64,000 bases of DNA from Bradyrhizobium arachidis. GTDB taxonomy: Bacteria > Pseudomonadota > Alphaproteobacteria > Rhizobiales > Xanthobacteraceae. Each line of letters starts with the position of its first letter. Position 1 is the stretch's first letter. The position numbers and the translations under genes were made by a program. Shown here in pieces: positions 43,586 to 51,764 of the stretch. The stretch is from contig NZ_CP030050.1 of the NCBI RefSeq assembly GCF_015291705.1, forward strand, positions 6,200,001 through 6,264,000, given 5' to 3'. Under the pieces are notes generated by a model. It saw only the letters and a list, made by a program, of their open reading frames with translations. It had not been told where the DNA came from and did not search any database.

Positions 43586-43936
43586 CTAGTGCGCGTCGTG
43601 CACCGCGCGGCTGTCCTTCGGCGCCTGCTCGCGATCATTCATGCCGTAGTCGCGGATGACGCTGGCGATGCGCAGGTGATAGTCGGCGAAGATCTGCGCC
43701 CTGCCCTTGGCCTGGGTGCGGCGATGCTCCATCGTGTTGCGCCAGGCCTGGACGGCGGCCTCGTCCCGCCAGAACGAGACCGACAGGATCTTGCCCTTCT
43801 CGGTCAGGCTCTCGAAGCGCTCGACCGAGATGAAGCCGTCGATGGTTTGCAGGAGCGGCTTCAGATCGGCGGCGAGATCGAAATAGTCCTGGCGATGTTC
43901 CGGCTTGGGCCAGACCTCGAAAATCACGGCGATCAT
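43586..43936 (-). CDS. Antibiotic biosynthesis monooxygenase (ABM) domain protein
   Basis: 116 aa. A dimeric alpha/beta barrel of the ABM family: MIAVIFEVWPKPEHRQDYFD, IDGFISVERFESLTEKGKI, VSFWRDEAAVQAWRN, MEHRRTQAKGR. HxxA/H-type residues in the last helix may bind haem or a quinol-like substrate, but no proof is visible. It lies in a run of small minus-strand genes: this one, a NIPSNAP protein and the PEP-mutase-like gene. Confidence 0.85.
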   Translation of the reverse strand: MIAVIFEVWPKPEHRQDYFDLAADLKPLLQTIDGFISVERFESLTEKGKILSVSFWRDEAAVQAWRNTMEHRRTQAKGRAQIFADYHLRIASVIRDYGMNDREQAPKDSRAVHDAH

Positions 43937-43960
43937 GGGCGTCTCCTTAGCGTTGGTGGC

Positions 43961-44269
43961 CTACACTACCACCTTGCGCAGGAACGTGCGCTCCTCCGCG
44001 AGGATGAATTTGTTCTCCTCGGCGAAATGGAAGTTCGCCATTCCCTCCGCATCCTGCCGCAGCCGCGCGCGATAGGCCTCGTAGGCGGCAAGGCTCTCGA
44101 AGGTGATCAGCGCGAACGCGGTGTTGTTGGTGCCCTCATGCGGCATGAAATAGCCAATGAGGTCGCCGCCGCATTTCGGGATGATGGTGAGCCAGCGCTT
44201 TGAATATTCCTCGAACTGCGCGCGCTTGAACGGATCGAGCTGGTAACGGATGAAGACGGTGACGGACAT
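43961..44269 (-). CDS. NIPSNAP family protein
   Basis: 102 aa from the ATG at 44269. One ferredoxin-like NIPSNAP/dimeric alpha-beta-barrel domain: [55 protein letters not shown]. Function unknown in bacteria. The start is 44 bp from the family C repeat and the gene is divergent from the ArsR regulator; 24 bp separate its stop from the ABM gene. The three small genes probably form a transcription unit. Confidence 0.86.
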   Translation of the reverse strand: MSVTVFIRYQLDPFKRAQFEEYSKRWLTIIPKCGGDLIGYFMPHEGTNNTAFALITFESLAAYEAYRARLRQDAEGMANFHFAEENKFILAEERTFLRKVVV

Positions 44270-44312
44270 GGTGGTCTCCTGATTTGTCTTCGTCATTGCG
44301 AGCGCTGGTCTC

Positions 44313-44400
44313 GTAGGGTGGGCAAAGCGAAGCGTGCCCACGTCCTTTGTCCGCAACGACGATTGGTGGGCACGTCGCTACGCTCCTTTGCCCACCCTAC
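44313..44400. repeat. Palindromic intergenic repeat, family C variant
   Basis: GTAGGGTGGGCAAAGCG at one end and GCAAA-type inverse CTTTGCCCACCCTAC at the other, with GTGCCCAC and GTGGGCAC inside. It occupies the divergent promoter region between the NIPSNAP and ArsR genes. Compare 56252-56372. Confidence 0.85.
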
Positions 44401-44485
44401 GGCGCTGGATTGCTTCGCTCGCAATGACGACGTAGTGAGAAGCTACGCCCTTGCCCGACCACAATGCTTCGGCTACCATCGAAGC

Positions 44486-45184
44486 ATGAAATCAGGTCCC
44501 GACATCGCCATGGTCGCCTCGCTGGTCGGCGATCCCGCCCGCGCCAACATGCTCACGGCGCTGATGAACGGCCGCGCGCTCACCGCAAGCGAGCTCGCGC
44601 AGGAGGCCGGCATCACGCCGCAGACTGCGAGCTCGCATCTGGCAAAGCTCGAGGCCGGCGGCCTCGTCGAGCCGGAGAAGCAGGGCCGGCACCGCTACTA
44701 CCGTCTCACCGACGACGACGTCGCCGGCGTGCTCGAGGGCCTTGCGGGCCTTGCCGCGCGCACCGGCCATATGCGCGTGCGCACCGGTCCGAAGGATCCG
44801 GCGCTGCGGCGTGCGCGGATCTGCTACGATCACCTTGCCGGCGATCTCGGCGTGCAGATGCTCGACACCATGCGCGAGCGAAATCTGGTCAGGCAGAAGA
44901 AGCAGGAGATCGAGCTGACGGCCGACGGCGAGCGCTTCCTCGCCAAGAATTTGCAGATCTCGCCCGACATGCTCAGCCATCCGCGCCGTCCGGTCTGCAA
45001 GGCCTGCCTCGACTGGAGCGAGCGGCGCCACCATCTCGCTGGCACGCTGGGCGCGGCAATGATGCAGCGGTTCGCGGAATTGAAATGGGCCGCGCGCGAT
45101 CCCACGCCCGGCAGCCGCGTCGTGAATTTCACTCGCACCGGCGAGAAGCAGTTCGCGGCGCTGTTCGGGAATGGGAAGGACTAG
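44486..45184 (+). CDS. ArsR family transcriptional regulator with extended C-terminal domain
   Basis: 232 aa from the ATG at 44486. Residues about 5-85 are an ArsR winged helix (GDPARANMLTALMNG, LAQEAGITPQTASSHLAKL, HRYYRLTDDDV). The rest (about 90-232) is a conserved helical/cysteine-containing domain (VCKACLDWSERRHHLAGTL) not found in classical short ArsR proteins. This larger type is common in rhizobia. It may control the divergent NIPSNAP/ABM genes. The ligand is unknown; the Cys pair suggests possible metal or redox sensing. Confidence 0.85.
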   Translation: MKSGPDIAMVASLVGDPARANMLTALMNGRALTASELAQEAGITPQTASSHLAKLEAGGLVEPEKQGRHRYYRLTDDDVAGVLEGLAGLAARTGHMRVRTGPKDPALRRARICYDHLAGDLGVQMLDTMRERNLVRQKKQEIELTADGERFLAKNLQISPDMLSHPRRPVCKACLDWSERRHHLAGTLGAAMMQRFAELKWAARDPTPGSRVVNFTRTGEKQFAALFGNGKD

Positions 45185-45278
45185 TCACGCAACCGTCGTG
45201 AAATCACACGTTCGCGTGTGAACTCTCACTTCCATCATGGCCGGGCTTGACCCGGCCATCCACGCGTTTATGGGCACG

Positions 45279-45359
45279 GTCATTCCGGGGCGGCTCATCA
45301 GAGCCGAACCCGGAATCTCGAGGTTCCGGGTTCGACGCTTCGCATCGCCCCGGAACGAC
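45279..45359. repeat. Palindromic intergenic repeat, family D
   Basis: GTCATTCCGGGGCG...CGCCCCGGAACGAC with the inner CCCGGAATCTCGAGGTTCCGGG stem. Nearly the same as 31932-32008. It lies between the ArsR and hydrolase genes. Confidence 0.85.
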
Positions 45360-45380
45360 ATTGTCAAACACGAGACCCCA

Positions 45381-46391
45381 ATGACCCGCCTCCTCTTCCC
45401 GGCCGCGCTCGCCGCTGCCCTCCTCGTCCCACTCTCCTTTGCCTCAGCCGCCGACACGCCCCAACGCGAACCCTACGGCGTCGCGCTCGAAGGCTTTGCC
45501 TATCCCTACCCCGTGCACCTGCTCCCCGTCGTCAACGACGGCGAGCAGCTCAGCATGGCCTATATGGACGTCGCACCCGCGCAAGCAAATGGCCGCACCG
45601 TCGTGCTGCTACACGGGCGCAATTTCCCGTCGAGCTACTGGGCGCCTGTCGTCAAGATGTTGAGCGAGGCCGGCTATCGTGTCGTGGTGCCGGACCAGAT
45701 CGGCTTCGGCAAGTCCTCCAAGCCGACGGGCGAGCTGCATTTCGACAATCTGGCGCGCAACACGATCGCGCTGCTCGATCATCTCAAGATCGACAAGGCA
45801 GATGTCGTCGCCCATTCGCTCGGCGGCATGCTCGGCGTGCGCATCGCCCGCGCCTATCCGGACCGCGTCGCCCATCTGGTGCTGACCGCGCCGATCGGGC
45901 TCGAGGACTACCGCCTCTACGTGCCGCCGACGCCGACCGAGAAGATCATCGAGACCGAGGACAAGCTCACCGCCGACGGCTACCGCAAGCAGCTCCAGAC
46001 CAACTACGCGATCAAGCTGCCGCCGGACGCGATCACGCCGTTCATCGACGCCCGCTTCAACATCAAGGGCAGCCCGGATTATCCGCGCTGGCTGCGCGCC
46101 TTCGTCTCGTCCGGCCAGATGATCTATCGCGAGCCGGTGGCGCACGAGATCCCGCTCATCACCGCGCCGACGCTGTTCATCATGGGCGCCGACGACCACA
46201 ACGCGCCGGGCCGGCCACTCGCGCCCGAGGCGTTGCGCGCCAAGATGGGGCAGAACGCCGAGCTCGCCAAGCAGCTCGCCACGAAGATGCCGAATGCGCG
46301 GGCCGAGGTGATCCCGGACACCGGCCACCTCGTCTTCCTGGAGGCGCCCGAGAAGTACAGGGAGCTGGTGTTGGGCTTTCTCGGCCGCTAA
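45381..46391 (+). CDS. Secreted alpha/beta hydrolase
   Basis: 336 aa from the ATG at 45381. A signal peptide (MTRLLFPAALAAALLVPLSF, cleavage after ASA) precedes the fold. The nucleophile is Ser in AHSLGGML (about 153-160), the oxyanion region is VVLLHGRNFPSSYW, the acid is probably the Asp in MGADDHN and the His is in DTGHLVFLEA. The alpha/beta hydrolase type resembles haloperoxidase/epoxide hydrolase-like enzymes without a defined substrate. Longer upstream in-frame sequence is repeat DNA, supporting this start. Confidence 0.9.
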   Translation: MTRLLFPAALAAALLVPLSFASAADTPQREPYGVALEGFAYPYPVHLLPVVNDGEQLSMAYMDVAPAQANGRTVVLLHGRNFPSSYWAPVVKMLSEAGYRVVVPDQIGFGKSSKPTGELHFDNLARNTIALLDHLKIDKADVVAHSLGGMLGVRIARAYPDRVAHLVLTAPIGLEDYRLYVPPTPTEKIIETEDKLTADGYRKQLQTNYAIKLPPDAITPFIDARFNIKGSPDYPRWLRAFVSSGQMIYREPVAHEIPLITAPTLFIMGADDHNAPGRPLAPEALRAKMGQNAELAKQLATKMPNARAEVIPDTGHLVFLEAPEKYRELVLGFLGR

Positions 46392-46490
46392 AGCATGATC
46401 CGGAAAAGTGCGAAGCGGTTTTCCGGAAAGATCATGCGTAAACAACAACCTAAAGCGCGATGACGATTCATCCAGATCTCATCGCGCTTA
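46392..46490. repeat. Intergenic repeat, modules A and B (AGCATGATCCGGAAAAG type)
   Basis: Module A (46392-46437): AGCATGATCCGGAAAAGTGCG then CGGTTTTCCGGAAAGATCATGC. Module B (46451-46490): TAAAGCGCGATGA then TCATCGCGCTTA. The same two modules are present in inverted order at 50815-50915. It follows directly after the hydrolase stop. Confidence 0.9.
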
Positions 46491-46697
46491 GCGACAGATG
46501 AGTGTCGCCTCAAGCAGCATGCAGGGAACGTTCATGCCGCATTCAGGTCATGATTGGCAGGTTTGCATCGCGATGCACGTTGCTTCCCCGATTTAACGTG
46601 TCGAATCGTGTCTTTTGATTCATTGTGCGCCGCAAGCGCCAAGCCCTGAAGATTCGCCCCCCCAAAGCCCTGCCCCAAGGACGAGAAGGAAGACCAA
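46392..46697. other. Intergenic gap with a repeat and a promoter region
   Basis: 306 bp. The first 99 bp are the A/B repeat listed separately. The rest (46491-46697) is AT-richer, with no gene that I can support, and presumably carries the promoter of the GCG_CRPN protein gene. GAAGGA sits shortly before its ATG. Confidence 0.4.
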
Positions 46698-46937
46698 ATG
46701 AAATATCTCTTCGCCGCCGTCATGCTCGCCAGCGCGGTCGTTGGTTTCAGCGAGGCGGCCAGCGCTGCTGGCGGCTGCGGCCCCGGCTGGTATCGCGGCC
46801 CCTATGGCGGCTGCCGTCCGATGGCCGCACGTGGGCCGGTCGTCGTCGTGCCGGCGCCCGCACCCGTCGTCGTGGTGCGCCCGCGCGTTTGCCCCTATGG
46901 CTTCCGCTGGTGGGGTGGCCGCTGCCGTCCGATCTGA
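46698..46937 (+). CDS. GCG_CRPN-type small secreted protein
   Basis: 79 aa. A signal peptide (MKYLFAAVMLASAVVGFSE, cleavage near ASA) is followed by GGCGPGWYRGPYGGCRPM, the GCG...CRPM prefix motif that gives this small family its name, then a Val/Pro stretch and CPYGFRWWGGRCRPI. Four cysteines could form two disulfides in the periplasm or outside. Many bradyrhizobia encode several. The role is unknown. A strong terminator follows. Confidence 0.8.
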   Translation: MKYLFAAVMLASAVVGFSEAASAAGGCGPGWYRGPYGGCRPMAARGPVVVVPAPAPVVVVRPRVCPYGFRWWGGRCRPI

Positions 46938-46957
46938 TCTCGTCTTTTCGCACTGCG

Positions 46958-46997
46958 AAGTGGCCGCGCAGGACAGCCTGCGCGGCCACTTTGTTTT
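46958..46997 (+). terminator. Factor-independent terminator
   Basis: GTGGCCGCGCAGG pairs with CCTGCGCGGCCAC around a 4-base loop, followed by TTTGTTTTT. Directly downstream of the GCG_CRPN protein gene. Confidence 0.88.
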
Positions 46998-47036
46998 TGA
47001 AGGCCCTTCGACCCATCATCTCACCACGGCGTCGAA

Positions 47037-47070
47037 TCAAAACGGGGACCGCGAACCGCGATCCCCGTTC
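47037..47070 (-). terminator. Factor-independent terminator (minus strand)
   Basis: On the minus strand CGGGGATCGCGG pairs with the CGCGGTCCCCG side around TTCG, followed by TTTTG. It serves the Tat-signal His/Trp-rich protein gene that ends at 47092. Confidence 0.82.
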
Positions 47071-47091
47071 AAGGCCTGGCTTGCGCGAAGC

Positions 47092-47385
47092 TTACCAATG
47101 ATGACGACGCCAGTGTCGGCGACGCCAGCCCCAGTGACGGTGACGCCAGCCCCAATGGCGGTGATGCCAATGGCCGTGACCATGGCCCCAGCGAACCTGC
47201 TCGGGCTTGAGCTGCGCGGCTTCATCGCTGGTGGTGACGGCGGGATGGGCGTCGGGATTGCCTTCCGGCATGCGCGCCGGGCCAACCGGCTGCGGCGACA
47301 ATGGCGCGGCATGCGCGGTCGCTGCGAAGGCAGCGGCGCCCGCCGTCACACCCAATGCAAGTTTCAAAAAGTTCCGACGCTCCAT
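47092..47385 (-). CDS. Twin-arginine signal, His/Trp-rich small protein
   Basis: 97 aa. The N-terminus is a Tat-type signal (MERRNFLKLALGVTAGAAAF, cleavage near AHA) with the RRxFLK motif. The C-terminal 35 residues are GHGHWHHRHWGWRHRHWGWR and related His/Trp/Arg repeats. Such tails can bind metal or membranes; the actual role is unknown. The Tat signal implies folding before export. A terminator follows. Confidence 0.8.
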   Translation of the reverse strand: MERRNFLKLALGVTAGAAAFAATAHAAPLSPQPVGPARMPEGNPDAHPAVTTSDEAAQLKPEQVRWGHGHGHWHHRHWGWRHRHWGWRRRHWRRHHW

Positions 47386-47500
47386 GACATATCCTCTGGT
47401 CTTTCGCGCAAGTGATGCAGAGGAAGTGTCGCGGTCACGACATGAACCAGAGCTGAATCGCGCATTCAGGTTCGTTGCGAACGTGACAGGATTTGCAGAC

Positions 47501-47815
47501 CTACTTCACAAACTCCTGCGCCAGCACCAGCGTCTCGCGCGAGCGCTTCACATCGGGCCAGTCCCGCTTGAAATCGGCGACGAGCTGCTTCAGAGCATCG
47601 CCCTTCAGCATCGCCGCGAGCGCTGCTTCGTCGTCGAACTGATACATGGCCTGGTGCAGCGAGGGATCGTCCAGGCTCCAGAACCGCCAGGCTTTGCTCA
47701 CGCCGAACGCCTTCACCGCGTCGGGCACATGCTCGGTCTCGTACCACCGGTCGAAGGCGGCGCGCTTGTCGGCATCGGCGACGATGGCGCGGACGACGAA
47801 GTAGGCAGCGGGCAT
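47501..47815 (-). CDS. Small dimeric alpha/beta-barrel-like hypothetical protein
   Basis: 104 aa. MPAAYFVVRAIVADADKRAA, FDRWYETEHVPDAVKAFG, SKAWRFWSL and HQAMYQFDDEAALAAML are typical of the EthD/ABM/dimeric alpha-beta-barrel superfamily. YETEHVPD resembles the EthD motif (WY-x-EH-x-P). Function unknown. It is divergent from the alpha/beta hydrolase domain gene. Confidence 0.78.
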   Translation of the reverse strand: MPAAYFVVRAIVADADKRAAFDRWYETEHVPDAVKAFGVSKAWRFWSLDDPSLHQAMYQFDDEAALAAMLKGDALKQLVADFKRDWPDVKRSRETLVLAQEFVK

Positions 47816-47922
47816 CGGGTTTCCTCCTGTTGTTTGGCCTCAGCATAGACGGTTATAGTGGCGGCAACAAAAAGCCCGCGCGGCGGATTTTACGCTGCGC
47901 CTACCTAAGGGAAGGAACGGCC

Positions 47923-49881
47923 ATGCGCAGGATCATCTCGGGTCTCGTTGCGATCACCTGCCTGTGGCCGGCGGTATCAGTCGCCGAAATCGTACGCTTC
48001 GATGTTCTGGAACGCGTGCCCGCCTTTGACGGGCGCAGCTTTGGCAATGTCGGCACCTATGAACGCATCACCGCGCGCGCGACCTTCGCGCTCAACCCGG
48101 CCGACGATCGCAATGCCGTCATCACCGACCTTGCGCTCGCGCCGCGCAATGCCGACGGCAAGGTCGAGGCCACCGCCGACGTCGTGATCCTCAGGCCCAG
48201 CGATCCCACGCATGGCAACGGCACGCTGCTGCTGGAGGTGCCCAATCGCGGCCGCAAGCTGGCGCCCCAACTGTTCGACGATTCCGCCCAGCCCGGCGCC
48301 AACAATGCCGACAAGGCCGAGGATGCCGGCATCGGCTTCCTGCATCGCCAAGGTTTTACGATGGTCTGGGTCGGCTGGCAGGGCGACATTCCCTCCAAGC
48401 CCGGCCAGATGGCGCTGGCCGCACCGGTGATCAAGAACATCAGTGGTCCCGCGCGCGAAGAATTCGTCTTCGACAACACGACCAATCCCGCGCGTGCCAC
48501 GCTGACCTGGCCGGCGGCTGAGGCCGCCAACCTCCACGTCACCGTGCGCGCCGCCTGGGCCGATGCGCGGCAGACGCCATCAGGCCTTTCGGCAAAACTC
48601 GTCGATCCCACTGCGGTGGAGATCACGCGCCCTGATGGCTTTGATGCCGGCGCGCTCTACGAGATCACCTACACCGCGCGCGATCCGGTGCCGCTCGGCA
48701 TGGGCTATGCCGCGGTGCGCGACGTCGTCAGCTTCCTCCGCCATGACGAGACGCAGGCCAACCCGCTGCTCAATGGTTTGCATCCATCGGTGAGCCGCGC
48801 GATCGGCTTCGGCGTCTCGCAATCCGGCCGCTTCCTGCGCGACTTCCTCTATCTCGGCTTCAACGAGGACCTATCGGGCCGCACCGTGTTCGACGGATTG
48901 ATGCCGCATGTCGCGGGCACGCGGCGGATGGCGACCAACGTCCGCTTCGGCCAGCCCGGCCGCAACCCGCGCCATCTCCAGGACCCGGCCTGGCAGGCCG
49001 ATCTCTTCCCGTTCACCTATGCGAGCCTCAGCGATCCCTATTCGGGCAAGACCGACGGCCTGCTCCGCCGCTGCTCGCTCTCGGCGACCTGCCCGAAGGT
49101 GATGCAGACCGACAGCGAGCACGAATGGTGGGCCTCGCACGCTTCGCTCCTGGTCACCGATCTCGCCGGCAACCATCTCGATCTTCCCGACAATGTCCGC
49201 GCCTACATGATCTCGGGCACGCCGCATTTTGCGGAAGCCGCCGACGTGATGAAGAAGGGCGTGCCGGCGATGTCGCTGCCGCAGAACCCTGTTCATGCGG
49301 GCATGCCGATGCGCGCGCTGCTCACCGACCTCAATGCCTGGATCAGCGACGGCGTCAGGCCGCCGGCAAGCCGCGTCCCCATGCGCGCCCACGGCACGCT
49401 CGTGCCGGCGCAAGGCGCCGTGCCCACCGATATCCCCGGCCTGCCCTATGCCGGCATCCACACGCTCGCCGCCTTCTCCGACCAGAGCGTGCTGCCGCCG
49501 AAGGAGATCAGCCGCTATCCCGTGTTCGTGCCGAAGGCGGATGATGACGGCATGGCCATCGCAGGCATCCGCCAGCTCGCTCTCGCCGTCCCGCGTGCGA
49601 CCTACACGGCATGGAATCCGCGCGCGCAGGGGTTTGGGCCGACAGCGCTCTATCCATTGCAAGGCGCGGTGGTGCCGTTCGCGCCGACGGAAGCCGCGCG
49701 GAAGGAAGTGCATGATCCCAGGCTGTCGATTGCGGAGCGCTATGCCGACGACGGCGCGTATGTCGCCGCGGTGAAGCGCGAGGCAGCGCGGCAGGTGGCG
49801 GAGCGGATTTTGCTGCCGGAGGATGCCGAACGCGCGGTGGAGGCCGCGAAGCAAGGCAAGCTGGCGAAGCTTGGGCCATGA
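47923..49881 (+). CDS. Secreted alpha/beta hydrolase domain protein (Abhydrolase_10 type)
   Basis: 652 aa from the ATG at 47923, with AAGGAA upstream. A signal peptide (MRRIISGLVAITCLWPAVSV) is followed by a beta-rich N-terminal region (FDVLERVPAFDGRSFGNVGT) and a large hydrolase-like domain: GYAAVRDVVSFLRHDETQ, IGFGVSQSGRFLRDFLYLGF (nucleophile elbow with SQSG, about 306), and GTPHFAEAAD near the presumed His. Members are uncharacterised, with predicted periplasmic hydrolysis of esters. It is near the full family length. Confidence 0.85.
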   Translation: MRRIISGLVAITCLWPAVSVAEIVRFDVLERVPAFDGRSFGNVGTYERITARATFALNPADDRNAVITDLALAPRNADGKVEATADVVILRPSDPTHGNGTLLLEVPNRGRKLAPQLFDDSAQPGANNADKAEDAGIGFLHRQGFTMVWVGWQGDIPSKPGQMALAAPVIKNISGPAREEFVFDNTTNPARATLTWPAAEAANLHVTVRAAWADARQTPSGLSAKLVDPTAVEITRPDGFDAGALYEITYTARDPVPLGMGYAAVRDVVSFLRHDETQANPLLNGLHPSVSRAIGFGVSQSGRFLRDFLYLGFNEDLSGRTVFDGLMPHVAGTRRMATNVRFGQPGRNPRHLQDPAWQADLFPFTYASLSDPYSGKTDGLLRRCSLSATCPKVMQTDSEHEWWASHASLLVTDLAGNHLDLPDNVRAYMISGTPHFAEAADVMKKGVPAMSLPQNPVHAGMPMRALLTDLNAWISDGVRPPASRVPMRAHGTLVPAQGAVPTDIPGLPYAGIHTLAAFSDQSVLPPKEISRYPVFVPKADDDGMAIAGIRQLALAVPRATYTAWNPRAQGFGPTALYPLQGAVVPFAPTEAARKEVHDPRLSIAERYADDGAYVAAVKREAARQVAERILLPEDAERAVEAAKQGKLAKLGP

Positions 49882-49891
49882 GCACCGGCCC

Positions 49892-49976
49892 GTAGGATGG
49901 GTAGAGCGCAGCGAAACCCATCATTCCACCCGCGGGAATAGCGTTGATGGGTTTCGCTTCGCTCTACCCATCCTAC
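49892..49976. repeat. 31-bp inverted repeat, family C
   Basis: 49892-49922 against 49946-49976 as reverse complement with one mismatch. Almost identical in sequence to the perfect copy at 10208-10291; the loop differs. Confidence 0.9.
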
Positions 49977-50057
49977 GAGATCGCCTTTTTTTCTGTCCCC
50001 GCTGTCGGAACGTCCGCTCCTCATCCGTCCTATGCCCAGACAACACGGAGCCCCCAC

Positions 50058-50708
50058 ATGCCCAATCTCATCCTCACCACCTTCGACTGGGTTCCCGAGA
50101 TGCCCCGCGGCTTCGTGCGCGACCTTCGTGTACGCTGGGCGCTGGAAGAAGCAGCCCTGCCCTACCGCGTCGCGAGCGTGCCGTTCAACCCGCGCGATGC
50201 CGCGCACTTCGCGCATCAGCCGTTCGGCCAGGTGCCGTGGCTGACCGACGGCGACCTCTCGATCTTCGAGAGCGGCGCGATCCTGCTGCATCTGGGTCAG
50301 CGCAACCCCGAACTGATGCCGACCGATCCCCGCGGCCGTAACGAAGCGATGGAGTGGGTGTTCGCCGCGCTTAATTCGGTGGAGATGCCGGCCCTGCCCT
50401 GGACGATGTTCAAGTTCACCGGCAGTTTCGATGGCTCGCCTGCCGTGAAGTTCGTCGACGACTTCCTGAAACTCCGCCTCAAGCACATGGAGACGGTGCT
50501 TGCGACGCGCGAATGGCTGGCGGGGTCCTTTTCCGTCGCCGACATCCTGATGTCGGACGTGCTGCGCGTCGTCGATAAGTTCGGCGGCTTGTCGGAGCAC
50601 CCGGCCTGCCGCGACTACGTCGCGCGCGCCACGGCTCGCCCGGCGTTCGCCAAAGCCCACGCCGACCAGCTGGCGCATTTTGCCGCGGCCGATGCGGCGC
50701 GACGATAG
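50058..50708 (+). CDS. Glutathione S-transferase family protein
   Basis: 216 aa from the ATG at 50058. The N-terminal thioredoxin-like domain has LRVRWALEEAALPYRVASVP and FGQVPWLTDGDLSIFESGAI, where the VPWLTDGD and ESGAI segments hold the cis-Pro and the glutathione gamma-Glu site. The C-terminal helical domain has LATREWLAGSFSVADILMSD. It is an ordinary GST of unclear class, probably for detoxification. No partner genes. Confidence 0.9.
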   Translation: MPNLILTTFDWVPEMPRGFVRDLRVRWALEEAALPYRVASVPFNPRDAAHFAHQPFGQVPWLTDGDLSIFESGAILLHLGQRNPELMPTDPRGRNEAMEWVFAALNSVEMPALPWTMFKFTGSFDGSPAVKFVDDFLKLRLKHMETVLATREWLAGSFSVADILMSDVLRVVDKFGGLSEHPACRDYVARATARPAFAKAHADQLAHFAAADAARR

Positions 50709-50729
50709 AACGGAACAGCTCGTAGCTCT

Positions 50730-50816
50730 CAGGATGGGTGAAGCGAAGCCGTAACCCACCTGGGTCTGCCCGAACGAATGGAGACGTGGTGGGTTACGCT
50801 GGCGCTAACCCACCCT
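50730..50816. repeat. Palindromic intergenic repeat, family C variant
   Basis: AGGATGGGTGAAGCGAAGCC at one end and GGCGCTAACCCACCCT at the other, with inner GTAACCCACC and GGTGGGTTAC. Its 3' end abuts the A/B repeat with shared bases. Confidence 0.82.
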
Positions 50817-50915
50817 AAAGCGCGATGGCATGAAGATGAATCACCATCGCGCTTTAGGTTATTGTTTGAGCACGATCTTTTCGGAAAACCGCTACGCACT
50901 TTTCCGGATCATGCT
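50815..50915. repeat. Intergenic repeat, modules B and A (inverted relative to 46392-46490)
   Basis: Module B (50815-50858): CTAAAGCGCGATGG and CCATCGCGCTTTAG. Module A (50870-50915): GCACGATCTTTTCGGAAAACCG then CTTTTCCGGATCATGCT. Opposite orientation to the copy at 46392-46490. Confidence 0.9.
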
Positions 50916-51056
50916 CTGCGCACCTCTACGCCTCGCCGCTTCACACCAACTTCATTGGCGCATCGCCTTGCGGTTCCCGCGCACGCGGCGTAGCCTTCCA
51001 CCACAGGTAGCTCGTTCGAAAGTGATCTGTCGGGTTCGGCCTAGCAGGAGGAAGCG

Positions 51057-51713
51057 ATGGTGGACCAGGTCTCATCTCAGGTCTCATCTCAGGTCTCGTG
51101 GCAGCTTTCCGGTGACTATTTCGAAAATTGCAGTTGCAGCATTGTGTGCCCGTGCCTCGTGTCCGCGGCTGCCCCGCTGACCGCGCGACCGACCGAGGGC
51201 TTCTGCAACGTGCCGCTGATCTTCCACATCGAGACCGGCCGTTACGGCGACGTCGCACTCGACGGACTGAACGTCCTAGTCATTCTCCATGCGCCCGGAG
51301 TCATGGCTGACGGGGACTGGTCGCAGGCCACCTATGTCGATCAGAGCGCCGACGACCAGCAGACCGAGGCGCTGGCTGCGATCTTCAGCGGCGCGGCCGG
51401 TGGTCCCATGGCCGCGTTCGTACCGCTGATCAGCAAGAACCTCGGCGTGAAGAAGGTCCCGATCTCATTCCGGATCGACGGCAAGACGCGGTCCGCGGAA
51501 ATCCCGGGCATTCTCCAGATGTCCGTCGAGCCGTTGCCGACCATGCACCCGAGCGGCGAAATGTGGGCCAACATCGGTCACCCCGTCAGTCCCGACAGGA
51601 TGGTGATGGCGGTCGGCGCCGCCGGCAATACCTACAGCGATCATGGCATGCGCTGGGACAATTCCGGCAGGAACGGCCTCTATGCGCCGATCCAGTGGTC
51701 GAACCAGGCTTGA
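51057..51713 (+). CDS. DUF1326 domain protein
   Basis: 218 aa, ATG at 51057 with AGGAGGAAG six bases upstream. After a short repeated start (DQVSSQVSSQVSWQLSGDYF) comes ENCSCSIVCPCLVSA, with C-x-C-x3-C-x-C (about 23-30), suited to metal or disulfide binding. A mixed beta domain (VALDGLNVLVILHAPGVMA, VPISFRIDGKTRSAEIPGIL) runs to the end. The family is uncharacterised and usually sits beside DUF2182 proteins, as it does here, 51 bp upstream. A shared function, possibly metal-related, is inferred. Confidence 0.82.
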   Translation: MVDQVSSQVSSQVSWQLSGDYFENCSCSIVCPCLVSAAAPLTARPTEGFCNVPLIFHIETGRYGDVALDGLNVLVILHAPGVMADGDWSQATYVDQSADDQQTEALAAIFSGAAGGPMAAFVPLISKNLGVKKVPISFRIDGKTRSAEIPGILQMSVEPLPTMHPSGEMWANIGHPVSPDRMVMAVGAAGNTYSDHGMRWDNSGRNGLYAPIQWSNQA

Positions 51714-51764
51714 TGCCGCTCCTGATGTGACGGTCTGCGGGAAGGCCGGCAACACGCATCACAA

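Larger units (their letters stand above)
50709..51056. other. 348-bp gap containing two repeat families
   Basis: It holds a family C variant (50730-50816) fused directly to an inverted A/B repeat (50815-50915), with no gene. From about 50960 to 51056 is the probable promoter and leader of the DUF1326 gene, with AGGAGGAAG before the ATG at 51057. Confidence 0.5.

Noticed and set aside
46532..46723. Minus-strand 63-codon frame between the hydrolase and GCG_CRPN genes
   Set aside because: It overlaps the start and ribosome site of the supported plus-strand gene, and the product shows no signal or family resemblance.
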